Both the position numbers and the translations under genes were made by a program. DNA of 59,212 nt from Nostocales cyanobacterium. Its GTDB lineage: Bacteria; Cyanobacteriota; Cyanobacteriia; Cyanobacteriales; Nostocaceae. Where the stretch lies: assembly GCA_004292695.1 (NCBI GenBank), contig RDXV01000008.1:1-59212 (forward strand). Reading direction: 5' to 3'. How positions within the stretch are numbered: position 1 is the first letter of the stretch; every line of letters begins with the position of its first letter. Under the pieces are notes generated by a model, which searched no databases, was not told the origin of the DNA, and saw only the letters and a list, made by a program, of their open reading frames with translations. Of this stretch, positions 51,611-59,212 are shown in pieces.

Positions 51611-52306
51611 TTAATGACTGTTAGCTGTTGTGTTTTTAGGGTTAACTTTAGCTCTGTACAGTAATTTATTACCTTGACGGTATCCAACATAACACACTTT
51701 TACAATTTCGCCCACTTCAGCAGTTCCTTGCAAAATTTGGTGCATTTTTGGATCATAGGGTATTTCTGCACCCACTGAGGCAATAGTTTCTACTCCCCAA
51801 GTCTGTAATAATTTATCTAAGGGCTTTTGTACCAGTGCTAGTATTTTTACTGCTGCTAACTGGGGGTTTTCTTTGGCTTTTTCTGCTGCTGTTGGCCAAA
51901 ACAATAATAAAGATTCTAATATTTGTAAAGTTGATTGTTGAAATTCTTGTTGTAATATCTCTTTTTGCTGTTCTAATTGAATTTTCACTCTTTCATATTC
52001 TTTTGTGAAATTAGCTATTTCCTGATTGCTGTTAATATCTAAGTGATGCTGATGATTTCCTGAAATATCATGATATTTCTGAATATTTATATCGGAGAAA
52101 ATGGTGATTAATTCAGTTAATGATATTTCTAAGGTTTCGGCAATTTTTAATAATATATCTATTTTCATTTGCTTGATCTTTCCTGTTCGTAAATTCAGGA
52201 TTTGACGCTCGGAAACACCAGCAGCTAAACTCAGATTTTTAAAATTATTAATACCAACTTTCTGCATTAAGTGTTGTAATTTGGATGTGAGGTTTTCATT
52301 AACCAT
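51611..52306 (-). CDS. XRE-type HTH fused to GrpE-like domain
   Basis: This 231-residue protein has an N-terminal XRE/Cro helix-turn-helix (about 17-70; FKNLSLAAGVSERQILNLRTGKI, IDILLKIAETLEISLTEL). A coiled coil follows (about 92-125), then a C-terminal beta domain like the GrpE head (VGAEIPYDPKMHQILQG, VKVCYVGYRQGNKLLYRAKV). GrpE exchanges nucleotide on DnaK; the fusion could link DnaK to gene control. I see no DnaK gene nearby. The GrpE part is inferred from the helix-plus-beta layout and the DPxxHxxxxG run. Confidence 0.78.
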   Translation of the reverse strand: MVNENLTSKLQHLMQKVGINNFKNLSLAAGVSERQILNLRTGKIKQMKIDILLKIAETLEISLTELITIFSDINIQKYHDISGNHQHHLDINSNQEIANFTKEYERVKIQLEQQKEILQQEFQQSTLQILESLLLFWPTAAEKAKENPQLAAVKILALVQKPLDKLLQTWGVETIASVGAEIPYDPKMHQILQGTAEVGEIVKVCYVGYRQGNKLLYRAKVNPKNTTANSH

Positions 52307-52404
52307 AGGATTAGAGGTATAATTTTTTTATCAATTATCCTAATTAATTATACCCCATTTATCCACTACTATTCTTTTAGTTGAATTTTTACTCAATTTA
52401 ATGT

Positions 52405-52668
52405 TTAAGCTAGATGCATTTTCAGAACACTAGGAGTAGCTTTTCTGACTCTTGCTAGGATAGTTTCTTTACCTAGACGTTGACAAGCTTCATAACGATG
52501 GCAACCAGAAAAGCCATAATATCGTCCATCTACTTCTAGAACCTCTATTGGTTCTTGTTGACCAATTTCAGCAATTGATTTCATTAATTCTTGGACTTTC
52601 TTTTGATCATTCTGACGTGGTAATGGGCGTTGAATTTGATTTAAGGGAATTTCTTGTATTTTGACCAT
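52405..52668 (-). CDS. Sulfiredoxin
   Basis: This 87-residue protein has a ParB/sulfiredoxin fold with the diagnostic FSGCHRYEA, catalytic Cys56, and IPLNQIQRPLPRQND at the start. Sulfiredoxin reduces over-oxidised 2-Cys peroxiredoxin using ATP; cyanobacterial enzymes are of this short size. Cytosolic. It stands 98 nt downstream of the next start on the other strand; not in an obvious operon. Confidence 0.9.
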   Translation of the reverse strand: MVKIQEIPLNQIQRPLPRQNDQKKVQELMKSIAEIGQQEPIEVLEVDGRYYGFSGCHRYEACQRLGKETILARVRKATPSVLKMHLA

Positions 52669-52861
52669 AGATAAGTGTTTATTATTTCAGCCTTTTAATA
52701 AATCATAGTCGTTATGATTTTAGGTTGCAAGTGTTGGATAAAAAATAGGTAGTGATATGATTAGATGGCATCAACAGCATCAACAAAACCCTCCAAAAAA
52801 CGCTCTAAACCCAGTTAAAATCTGCCCTAAAGCCTCATTGTGGGAGAAAAATCTGATTTTC

Positions 52862-54454
52862 ATGAAAATATTTTTCTGGCGTTCTTCCTGCAAATTAGCC
52901 ACTACTTTCTGCTTGATAGGATTGACTGCGGCATCCAGTCCTGTGCAAAATAATGCAGATGTAGAACTAAAAATTGGTATTATTCAAAGATTTGGAGATA
53001 CCCAGACAGATAAACTCAAGCTGACACCAACCCAGGGCGATCGCCTCAAATTAGAATTTTCTGTTAATAATCAACCACAAACCCTAGTCACTGCCAACCC
53101 CCTGGAGTTGGAAACGGTGATGGAAACTTTACCTCAACCCAAACTGCAAGAGGTGTTAGTTTTAGGTGATTTTCGTACCTTTGAAACCGCTGAGGATTAT
53201 GCTAGAACTTGGCGTGATCAGGGTATAGAAGTAGAAATTGCCCAACCAGACGGTTGGCAAGTTTGGGCAAAGCGAGATGTTTACAGTAGTCCTTTTTTGC
53301 GGCGGTTGCTACTACAAACTATTAAAACATCGGGACAAAAGTTACCTTATTTGGAAACTCAAACTCTCACACAAGTACCGCGAGTCAGTTGGGAAATTAA
53401 CGGTAAACGATACAGCGATAATAATTTAAAAATTACCACGACCAAAAATTTAATTCGTGTTAATGACAGCGACAAGGATAGTAATAATCGTCTTTTTGCT
53501 GGACGTTTAAATTTACAACCCAATGCTTACGGTACTTATTCTCTGGTTAATCATGTACCTTTGGAAACATATTTGCGGGGAGTTGTACCCTATGAAATTG
53601 GCACGACAGCACCGACGGCATCCCTAGAAGCGCAAGCGATTATCGCCCGTACCTATGCTTTACGTAATGTCCGTAGATTTGCGGTAGACGGTTATCAATT
53701 ATGTGCCACTACACACTGTCAAGTTTACAATGGTTTGAATGCAGCAGCGAAAACTACAGATCAGGCGATCGCCTCAACTAGAGGTAAGGTACTCACCTAC
53801 AACAACGAATTAGTAGATGCTTTATATTCCTCCACTACCGGCGGTGTGACAGCATTTTTTAGCGATGTGTGGAATGGGGAAGATCGCCCTTATTTGCGGC
53901 CAGTGGTAGATACACCTACCAATATGTGGGACTTATCAGCCAAGAGTTTAAGCGATGAAAAGAACTTGAGAGAGTTTATTAACTTAAAAACAGGGTTTAA
54001 TGAAAGTACATGGGATGTGTTTCGCTGGAATAAACAAACTAGCTTAGAAGATATTACCTGGCATTTACAGAAGTTTTTACGCGCTAAAAAAAGTCCTTAT
54101 GCCAAATTTAAAACTATCAAAGCAATGGCCATAACTAAACGTAGCCAAAGCGGGCGAATATTAGAGATGGGGATAAAAACGGATATTGGTACTTTTACTT
54201 TACACAAAGATGAAGTCCGCAGTGCCTTTGCTGCACCCCGTAGTACCCTATTTTATTTACAACCGATTAACAAAGGCAAACCAGATATTTGGGGATATGC
54301 TTTTATTGGTGGAGGTTTAGGACATGGAGTAGGTTTAAGTCAGACAGGAGCGCAAAATTTAGCTAAACTGGGTTGGTCTAGTGAAAAAATTTTGCAGTTT
54401 TATTATCCTGGAACAGAATTAAAAAAACTTAGTGAAGACATCAAACCTTCCTAA
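52862..54454 (+). CDS. SpoIID/LytB domain secreted protein
   Basis: This protein of about 530 residues has a signal peptide starting at ATG 52862 (KLATTFCLIGLTAASS). An SPOR-like or beta segment follows, then a SpoIID/LytB domain (about 220-500). Family runs are HVPLETYLRGVVPYEIG, LEAQAIIARTYALRN and GGVTAFFSDVWNGEDRPYL, with the end FIGGGLGHGVGLSQTGAQNLA. SpoIID family proteins are lytic transglycosylases or amidase enhancers acting on peptidoglycan. The frame is open to 52757, but the extra 35 residues lack export character. Confidence 0.87.
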   Translation: MKIFFWRSSCKLATTFCLIGLTAASSPVQNNADVELKIGIIQRFGDTQTDKLKLTPTQGDRLKLEFSVNNQPQTLVTANPLELETVMETLPQPKLQEVLVLGDFRTFETAEDYARTWRDQGIEVEIAQPDGWQVWAKRDVYSSPFLRRLLLQTIKTSGQKLPYLETQTLTQVPRVSWEINGKRYSDNNLKITTTKNLIRVNDSDKDSNNRLFAGRLNLQPNAYGTYSLVNHVPLETYLRGVVPYEIGTTAPTASLEAQAIIARTYALRNVRRFAVDGYQLCATTHCQVYNGLNAAAKTTDQAIASTRGKVLTYNNELVDALYSSTTGGVTAFFSDVWNGEDRPYLRPVVDTPTNMWDLSAKSLSDEKNLREFINLKTGFNESTWDVFRWNKQTSLEDITWHLQKFLRAKKSPYAKFKTIKAMAITKRSQSGRILEMGIKTDIGTFTLHKDEVRSAFAAPRSTLFYLQPINKGKPDIWGYAFIGGGLGHGVGLSQTGAQNLAKLGWSSEKILQFYYPGTELKKLSEDIKPS

Positions 54455-54480
54455 CCTTGTTAAAAATTGATAAGTAAAAG

Positions 54481-54514
54481 CCACCACTAGACTTTGAATA
54501 AGATAAAGTGGTGG
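54481..54514. terminator. Bidirectional terminator-like hairpin
   Basis: A perfect 8-bp inverted repeat (CCACCACT at 54481-54488, AGTGGTGG at 54507-54514) sits between the convergent ends of the SpoIID gene and the first ferredoxin gene, with AT-rich flanks on both sides. It could stop both transcripts. Confidence 0.65.
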
Positions 54515-54538
54515 TAATTATATAACAATAATTTGTTC

Positions 54539-54895
<357 letters not shown>

Positions 54896-55020
54896 CTAAA
54901 TAACGACAATTAGCTACTGAGTTTCTTTAATTCAATTCCCACAATGGATAATGGGAAGTCTCTGGTATATTACTTTAACGGTAAAGCCTTGGCAATTGTC
55001 AACACCATAGCTCGTAGTTT

Positions 55021-55320
55021 CTAGTAAAGAGCTTCTTCTTGGTGGGTTTGAATTGTACAGTCAGAAGTGGCATAGGCCACACAGGTAAGGACGTAACCAG
55101 CTTCAATTTGATCATCATCTAAGAAAGACTGATCGGACTGGTCAACTGTACCAGAAATAAGTTTACCAGCACAACTGGAACAAGCACCAGCACGGCAAGA
55201 AGAAGGTAATTCAACACCGTTTTCTTCTGCAAACTCTAAGATGTATTCATCTTCGGGAACATCTAGAGTGACGTTTATACCTTCACTTTCATTAATTAAA
55301 GTGACTTTGTAGGTAGCCAT
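55021..55320 (-). CDS. petF: Plant-type [2Fe-2S] ferredoxin 2
   Basis: 99 residues with the same four-Cys cluster motif as its neighbour and the same ends ([16 protein letters not shown]). Substitutions lie mainly in residues 9-40 and near 85-90 (YATSDCTIQ). The C-terminal half is closest to standard Anabaena PetF ([24 protein letters not shown]). It is the upstream member of the tandem pair on the minus strand; 182 nt separate the two genes. Confidence 0.95.
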   Translation of the reverse strand: MATYKVTLINESEGINVTLDVPEDEYILEFAEENGVELPSSCRAGACSSCAGKLISGTVDQSDQSFLDDDQIEAGYVLTCVAYATSDCTIQTHQEEALY

Positions 55321-55687
55321 TTGTTAATCCTCTCTTGTCAAAATGGCAGTATAAGTTATCCTAAAGCAAACCATACAGTTAACTTGATGGATTTAACTGC
55401 TGTATTTGATTTTGTTCAATTCTGATACTACGGGAAAAATCAAACTTTGTAACGAAAAATAGACCACGATTAGTAATGAAATTTAGTTACTTATGACTAA
55501 TAAGTTTTAGTTATCTAATATCAGCATTCAGACAGATGGCAAAAATATGTTTGAATGTATTATTTTCGTGGTTGCATGGCCAGAAAATATAGAAAACAAA
55601 TTGACTGAATTTGCCCTAACTTGCCTTGCAGAGATTGGGACTTATGGCAATCTTGACATTTAACATCATAACTCGATTGGGAAAACA
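55321..55687. other. Divergent promoter region of ferredoxin 2 and bvdR
   Basis: It holds the ferredoxin 2 leader with TATACT (55348-55353, minus strand) and AGAGAGGA, then about 300 bp of AT-rich DNA without a gene. No other element was recognised. Confidence 0.6.
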
Positions 55688-56695
55688 ATGTATAATTTAG
55701 AGCTACCTTTGCTTAAAAACTTTATGGGCGTTGGTTTAGTGGGAACTGGGTATGCAGCCAGATTAAGAGCAGAAGCCTTTGATCAGGATCATCGCACAAA
55801 GTTGGTGGCGATCGCCGGTCATACTCCTGAAAAAACTGGAAATTTTTCCAAAGCATATCAAATCCCGATGATGACTTATCAAGAATTAGTGGTGCGGGAA
55901 GATGTAGATTTGGTAGTCATTGCCGGCATTAATTCAGATCATGGTAAAATTGCCAGAGCAGCCTTAGAAAACGATAAACACGTAATTGTTGAGTACCCCT
56001 TAGCGGTGGATGTTCAAGAAGCAGAACAGTTAATTGCTTTAGCTCAAGCTAAAAATAAACTCCTGCACGTTGAACATATAGAACTTTTAGGTGGTTGGCA
56101 TCAAACCCTAAAACAAAACTTAGACGAACTTGGACAATTATTTTACGTGCGTCTGAGTACCACTAAACCAGAACGCCCAGCACCGCGCAAGTGGACTTAC
56201 CATCATAACTATTTTGGGTTTCCCTTAATTGGGGCTTTATCTCGTTTACATCGGCTAATTGACGTATTTGGTGAGGTTTTCTCTGTTAACTGTCATCAGC
56301 GATATTGGCAAACGGAAAACGACTACTATCAAAGCTGTCTTTGTACAGCACAGTTGTGTTTTAAAAGTGGTTTGTTAGCTCAAGTAATTTATAGTAAAGG
56401 TGAGACTGTTTGGCAGTCAGAAAGAAAGCTGGAAATTCACGGTGAAAATGGGGGGTTAATTCTGGATGGTAACACAGCGGCTTTGATCCAACCAAAAGAG
56501 ACTAGGTTAATTGATATGGGTCAGCGTCAGGGTTTATTTGCCAAGGATACAACTATGGTTTTAGATTATCTTTTTGATGGTAAACCTTTATATGTGACAC
56601 CGACAGCCAGCCTCTATAGTCTCAAGGTAGCAGATGCAGCACGCAGAGCAGCGGAAACAGGTTTAACTATATTTTTAACAACAGACGAATCTTAG
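55688..56695 (+). CDS. bvdR: Biliverdin reductase-like Gfo/Idh/MocA protein
   Basis: This 335-residue NAD(P)-dependent oxidoreductase of the Gfo/Idh/MocA family has dinucleotide motif GVGLVGTGYAARLRAEAF and the EYPLAV and LLHVEHIELLGG segments. The region RKWTYHHNYFGFPLIGALSR and the end KPLYVTPTASLYSLKVAD match my recollection of cyanobacterial biliverdin reductase (Synechocystis slr1784), which makes bilirubin and influences phycobilisomes. An ATG at 55724 would drop 12 residues. It ends 4 nt before map, so the pair is an operon. Confidence 0.8.
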   Translation: MYNLELPLLKNFMGVGLVGTGYAARLRAEAFDQDHRTKLVAIAGHTPEKTGNFSKAYQIPMMTYQELVVREDVDLVVIAGINSDHGKIARAALENDKHVIVEYPLAVDVQEAEQLIALAQAKNKLLHVEHIELLGGWHQTLKQNLDELGQLFYVRLSTTKPERPAPRKWTYHHNYFGFPLIGALSRLHRLIDVFGEVFSVNCHQRYWQTENDYYQSCLCTAQLCFKSGLLAQVIYSKGETVWQSERKLEIHGENGGLILDGNTAALIQPKETRLIDMGQRQGLFAKDTTMVLDYLFDGKPLYVTPTASLYSLKVADAARRAAETGLTIFLTTDES

Positions 56696-56699
56696 ATAA

Positions 56700-57464
56700 A
56701 TGAGAACTGAACAAATTGTAATTTTATCCCCCAGGGAAATAGAAAAAATGCGTAAAGCTGGGCGGTTAGCTGCTCAATTGTTACAGCATTTAGAACCAAT
56801 GGTGAAACCGGGTGTAAGTACCCAAAAACTTAATGATGAGGCGGAAAAATGGACAAAGGCACACGGAGCAATTAGCGCTCCTTTAGGTTATAAAGGTTTC
56901 CCTAAGTCAATTTGTACCAGTGTGAATGAGGTTATTTGTCATGGTATTCCCAACCCCAGACAAATTTTAAGGGAAGGTGACATTATTAACATAGATGTGA
57001 CACCAATTGTAGACGGTTATCATGGGGATACTTCTAAAACTTTTATTGTCGGTAGTGCTAAACCCAGTACCCAAAAATTGGTAGAAGTAACGGAAAAATG
57101 TCTGTATTTGGGTATTGGGGAAGTAAAACCAGGGGCAAAAATTGGTGATATCGGTGCTGCTATTCAAGAATACGCTGAAGCTCAGGGTTTTTCCGTAGTT
57201 CGGGAATTTGTGGGACATGGTATTAGTAATGTTTTTCACACATCCCCCGATATTCCCCATTTTGGCACAAGGGGTAAGGGTAAAAAATTAAGACCGGGAA
57301 TGGTGTTTACAATAGAACCTATGATCAATGAGGGTACTCATGAATCAGAAATGTTAAGTGATGGTTGGACTGCGGTTACACGCGATCGCAAACTATCAGC
57401 CCAATTTGAGCATACCATCGCTGTTACAGAAGATGGGGTGGAGATTCTGACTTTACCAGAATAG
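56700..57464 (+). CDS. map: Methionine aminopeptidase type I
   Basis: Map removes the initiator Met from new proteins. The 254 residues hold all five metal ligands: Asp99 (INIDVTP), Asp110 (YHGDTSKTF), His173 (FVGHGI), Glu206 (TIEPM) and Glu237 (QFEHT), plus the substrate His81 (ICHGIPN). Length and type I pattern are complete. It starts 4 nt after bvdR, so it is translated from the same transcript. Confidence 0.97.
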   Translation: MRTEQIVILSPREIEKMRKAGRLAAQLLQHLEPMVKPGVSTQKLNDEAEKWTKAHGAISAPLGYKGFPKSICTSVNEVICHGIPNPRQILREGDIINIDVTPIVDGYHGDTSKTFIVGSAKPSTQKLVEVTEKCLYLGIGEVKPGAKIGDIGAAIQEYAEAQGFSVVREFVGHGISNVFHTSPDIPHFGTRGKGKKLRPGMVFTIEPMINEGTHESEMLSDGWTAVTRDRKLSAQFEHTIAVTEDGVEILTLPE

Positions 57465-57470
57465 GTGACA

Positions 57471-57499
57471 GGGAACAGGGAACAGGGAACAGGGAACAG
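57471..57499. repeat. GGGAACA short tandem repeat
   Basis: Four GGGAACA heptamers follow the map stop codon closely, in the 82-bp spacer before the iron-sulfur subunit gene. Confidence 0.85.
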
Positions 57500-57546
57500 A
57501 GTTCAAAATTGCTTATGATCTGGATTATACAGATAGATAATCAATC

Positions 57547-58257
57547 ATGGAAAAACCTCAGCAACAAAGTGGAAAAACTTCTCGACGTGGTTTTTTGGGA
57601 CAAGCACTGACTACAGCAGGTACAGTTATTGCTGCTCCCGCTTTACTCAATCAACCTAATGTAGAGAAAGAGACTATCCCAGAAACTAAAGATGTCATGA
57701 CTACTACCCTTTCAGTCAACGGTAAACAGCATTCTCTCACCATTGAACCCCGTGTTACTCTCCTCGATGCTCTCCGGGAAAATATGGGTTTAGTGGGTAG
57801 TAAAAAAGGCTGTGATCATGGACAGTGTGGAGCTTGTACAGTTCTCATTGATGGTGAGCGGGTTTATTCTTGCTTATCTTTGGCAGTGATGCAGGAAGGT
57901 AAAAAAATTGTCACCATTGAAGGACTAGCGGACGGTGATAACCTCCATCCCATGCAAACCGCCTTTATTGAAAATGACGGTTTTCAATGTGGTTACTGTA
58001 CCCCTGGGCAAATTTGCGCTGCTGTTAGTTTGGTAGAAGAGGTGAAAAAAGGTTGTGTAAGTTATGTTACATCTGATTTAAACAACCCACCCCAGTTAGC
58101 AGCACTTTCAGAAACAGAAATCAAAGAAAGGTTAAGTGGTAATCTCTGTCGTTGCAGTGCTTACAACGGTATTGTCGCCGCAGTGCAACAGGTAGCAGGA
58201 CAAAAACCACCTTCGCCAATGGCAGAGATTTTAGTACGTGAATCTCAGGATGCGTAA
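57547..58257 (+). CDS. Tat-exported [2Fe-2S] subunit of Mo hydroxylase
   Basis: This 236-residue protein has a twin-arginine signal (SRRGFLG at 12-18) and two [2Fe-2S] domains. The first is plant-ferredoxin-like: Cys88, 93, 96 and 108. The second is the helical domain with Cys147, 150, 200 and 202. It is the small subunit of a xanthine dehydrogenase/PaoABC-type aldehyde oxidoreductase. The Tat motif indicates a folded, periplasmic enzyme with molybdenum cofactor. The FAD subunit follows 94 nt on; the large Mo subunit would be beyond the window. Confidence 0.92.
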   Translation: MEKPQQQSGKTSRRGFLGQALTTAGTVIAAPALLNQPNVEKETIPETKDVMTTTLSVNGKQHSLTIEPRVTLLDALRENMGLVGSKKGCDHGQCGACTVLIDGERVYSCLSLAVMQEGKKIVTIEGLADGDNLHPMQTAFIENDGFQCGYCTPGQICAAVSLVEEVKKGCVSYVTSDLNNPPQLAALSETEIKERLSGNLCRCSAYNGIVAAVQQVAGQKPPSPMAEILVRESQDA

Positions 58258-58351
58258 GTATCTTATAAGGCAAGAGGCAAAAGTGAAGAATATGTTAGGA
58301 TGAGTTTCAAAGAATCAATAACTTAATAATCGTTTTTGCTATCGCTATATT

Positions 58352-59212
58352 ATGAAGAACTTTAGTTATACTCGCGCCATCTCTACAAAAGATGCAATTC
58401 AAAAAAGCACGGCTGATCCCAATTCTCTATTTATTGGTGGTGGTACAAACTTAGTAGATCGCCTCAAAGCATTTTTAGACAAACCATCTCAATTAATAGA
58501 TATTTCTCGCTTACAAATGCAGAACATCGAAAAACTACCTAACGGTGGTTTGCGAGTGGGAGCATTAGTAAGTAACACAGCATTAGCGGATCATCCTGAA
58601 ATTCGCCGCAACTACCCTGTACTATCCAGAGCGATCTTATCAGGAGCATCTCAACAAATTCGCAACGTTGCCACAGTGGGGGGTAACATTTTACAAAGAA
58701 CCAGATGTTCTTATTATTATGACACTGCATTTTCCTGTAACAAACGTCAACCAGGGAGTGGTTGCCCGGCAGCTACAGGCATAAACCGGATGCACGCGAT
58801 TTTAGGAGCAAGTGATCAATGTATTGCCGTTCACCCTTCTGATATGTGTGTCGCCTTGGCGGTTTTAGATGCAGTGGTGGAAGTAGAAGGAACAAAAGGA
58901 AAAAGACAAATACCCTTTGTTGACTTGCACCGTTTACCAGAAAACACACCCCAACAAGATACGAATTTACAACCTGGTGAATTAATCACGGCTGTAATTT
59001 TACCACCTTTACCTTTAGCAAAATCAGGTGTGTATTTAAAACTACGAGATCGCGCTTCCTATTCCTTCGCTTTGGTGTCAGTAGCCACAGCAATAGAAGT
59101 TACAGGAAATAATATCAAAGATGTGCGGTTAGCTTTGGGTGGAGTTGCCCATAAACCTTGGCGTGCTGAGGAAGCGGAAAAATATTTAATTGGTAAATCT
59201 GCGGATATGGAC
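58352..59212 (+). CDS. FAD-binding subunit of Mo hydroxylase (partial)
   Basis: The frame is open from ATG 58352 to the window edge, 287 codons without a stop, so the C-terminus is missing. FAD-binding motifs are FIGGGTNLVDRLKA (residues 28-40) and IRNVATVGGNILQ. Cys119, 129, 138 and 157 (RCSYYYD, SCNKRQ, GCPA, QC) match the extra [4Fe-4S] cluster of PaoB-type subunits, absent from plain xanthine dehydrogenase FAD subunits. It therefore belongs to the PaoABC branch. The HIP1-rich neighbourhood is normal for this genome. Confidence 0.93.
   Translation, partial: MKNFSYTRAISTKDAIQKSTADPNSLFIGGGTNLVDRLKAFLDKPSQLIDISRLQMQNIEKLPNGGLRVGALVSNTALADHPEIRRNYPVLSRAILSGASQQIRNVATVGGNILQRTRCSYYYDTAFSCNKRQPGSGCPAATGINRMHAILGASDQCIAVHPSDMCVALAVLDAVVEVEGTKGKRQIPFVDLHRLPENTPQQDTNLQPGELITAVILPPLPLAKSGVYLKLRDRASYSFALVSVATAIEVTGNNIKDVRLALGGVAHKPWRAEEAEKYLIGKSADMD

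Overview
The window looks like chromosome from a filamentous, heterocyst-type (Nostocales-like) cyanobacterium. It is AT-rich and carries about two dozen HIP1 octamers (GCGATCGC). It has many short tandem repeats of heptamers such as TGATAAC, CAATTAC and GGGGACT, which are typical of Nostocales intergenic DNA. It encodes cyanobacterial or plastid-type proteins: PetM, Ycf39, Ycf65/PSRP-3, a Psb32-like TPM protein, plant-type ferredoxins and a BvdR-like reductase. The genus assignment is inference; no rRNA or tRNA gene was seen.

Layout. 0-11.5 kb: three hypothetical genes, then pdxA, petM, ycf39, nadK, an NblR-like response regulator, a secreted metzincin-type metalloprotease and a bestrophin. 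11.5-16.4 kb (minus strand): ycf65, a small secreted protein with a PEP-CTERM-like tail, an M50 membrane protease, a GNAT protein, a DUF559 nuclease and a second nuclease-like protein. Five copies of a CCCCCTT/AAGGGGG palindrome punctuate this stretch. 16.4-27.8 kb: a 10.85-kb gene for a protein of about 3,600 residues and, 14 nt behind it, a 147-residue gene. 27.8-46.6 kb: an AraC regulator, murG, hisF, ruvB, an FkbM methyltransferase, a slipin, a Uma2 protein, a TPR protein, a cysC remnant, a glycosyltransferase, a HAD phosphatase, dapB, cobH, a Psb32-like protein and a DUF948/YtxH pair. 46.8-59.2 kb: small membrane proteins, a DUF1350 hydrolase, a REC-PP2C phosphatase facing a STAS protein, an XRE-GrpE fusion, sulfiredoxin, a SpoIID protein, two tandem ferredoxins, bvdR-map, and the first two subunits of an exported molybdenum hydroxylase. 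The second of these runs off the window.

The most unusual object is the giant protein at 16904-27754. It has a subtilisin-like domain that keeps Asp, Asn and Ser but has lost the His motif. About 2,400 residues of Gln-rich coiled coil follow, interrupted by Trp/Arg/Gly modules. Then come a Gly/Ala-rich hydrophobic region, an Asn/Ser linker and a C-terminal pancreatic-type lipase domain with a complete Ser-Asp-His triad. The order (scaffold, hydrophobic segment, linker, enzyme tip, small gene directly downstream) recalls giant polymorphic toxins with an immunity gene, but that function is a hypothesis.

Most other genes are housekeeping or photosynthetic genes in short transcription units separated by repeat-rich spacers. 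Two spacers carry MITE-like elements with perfect terminal inverted repeats, and one 0.17-kb spacer is filled almost entirely by a heptamer array.
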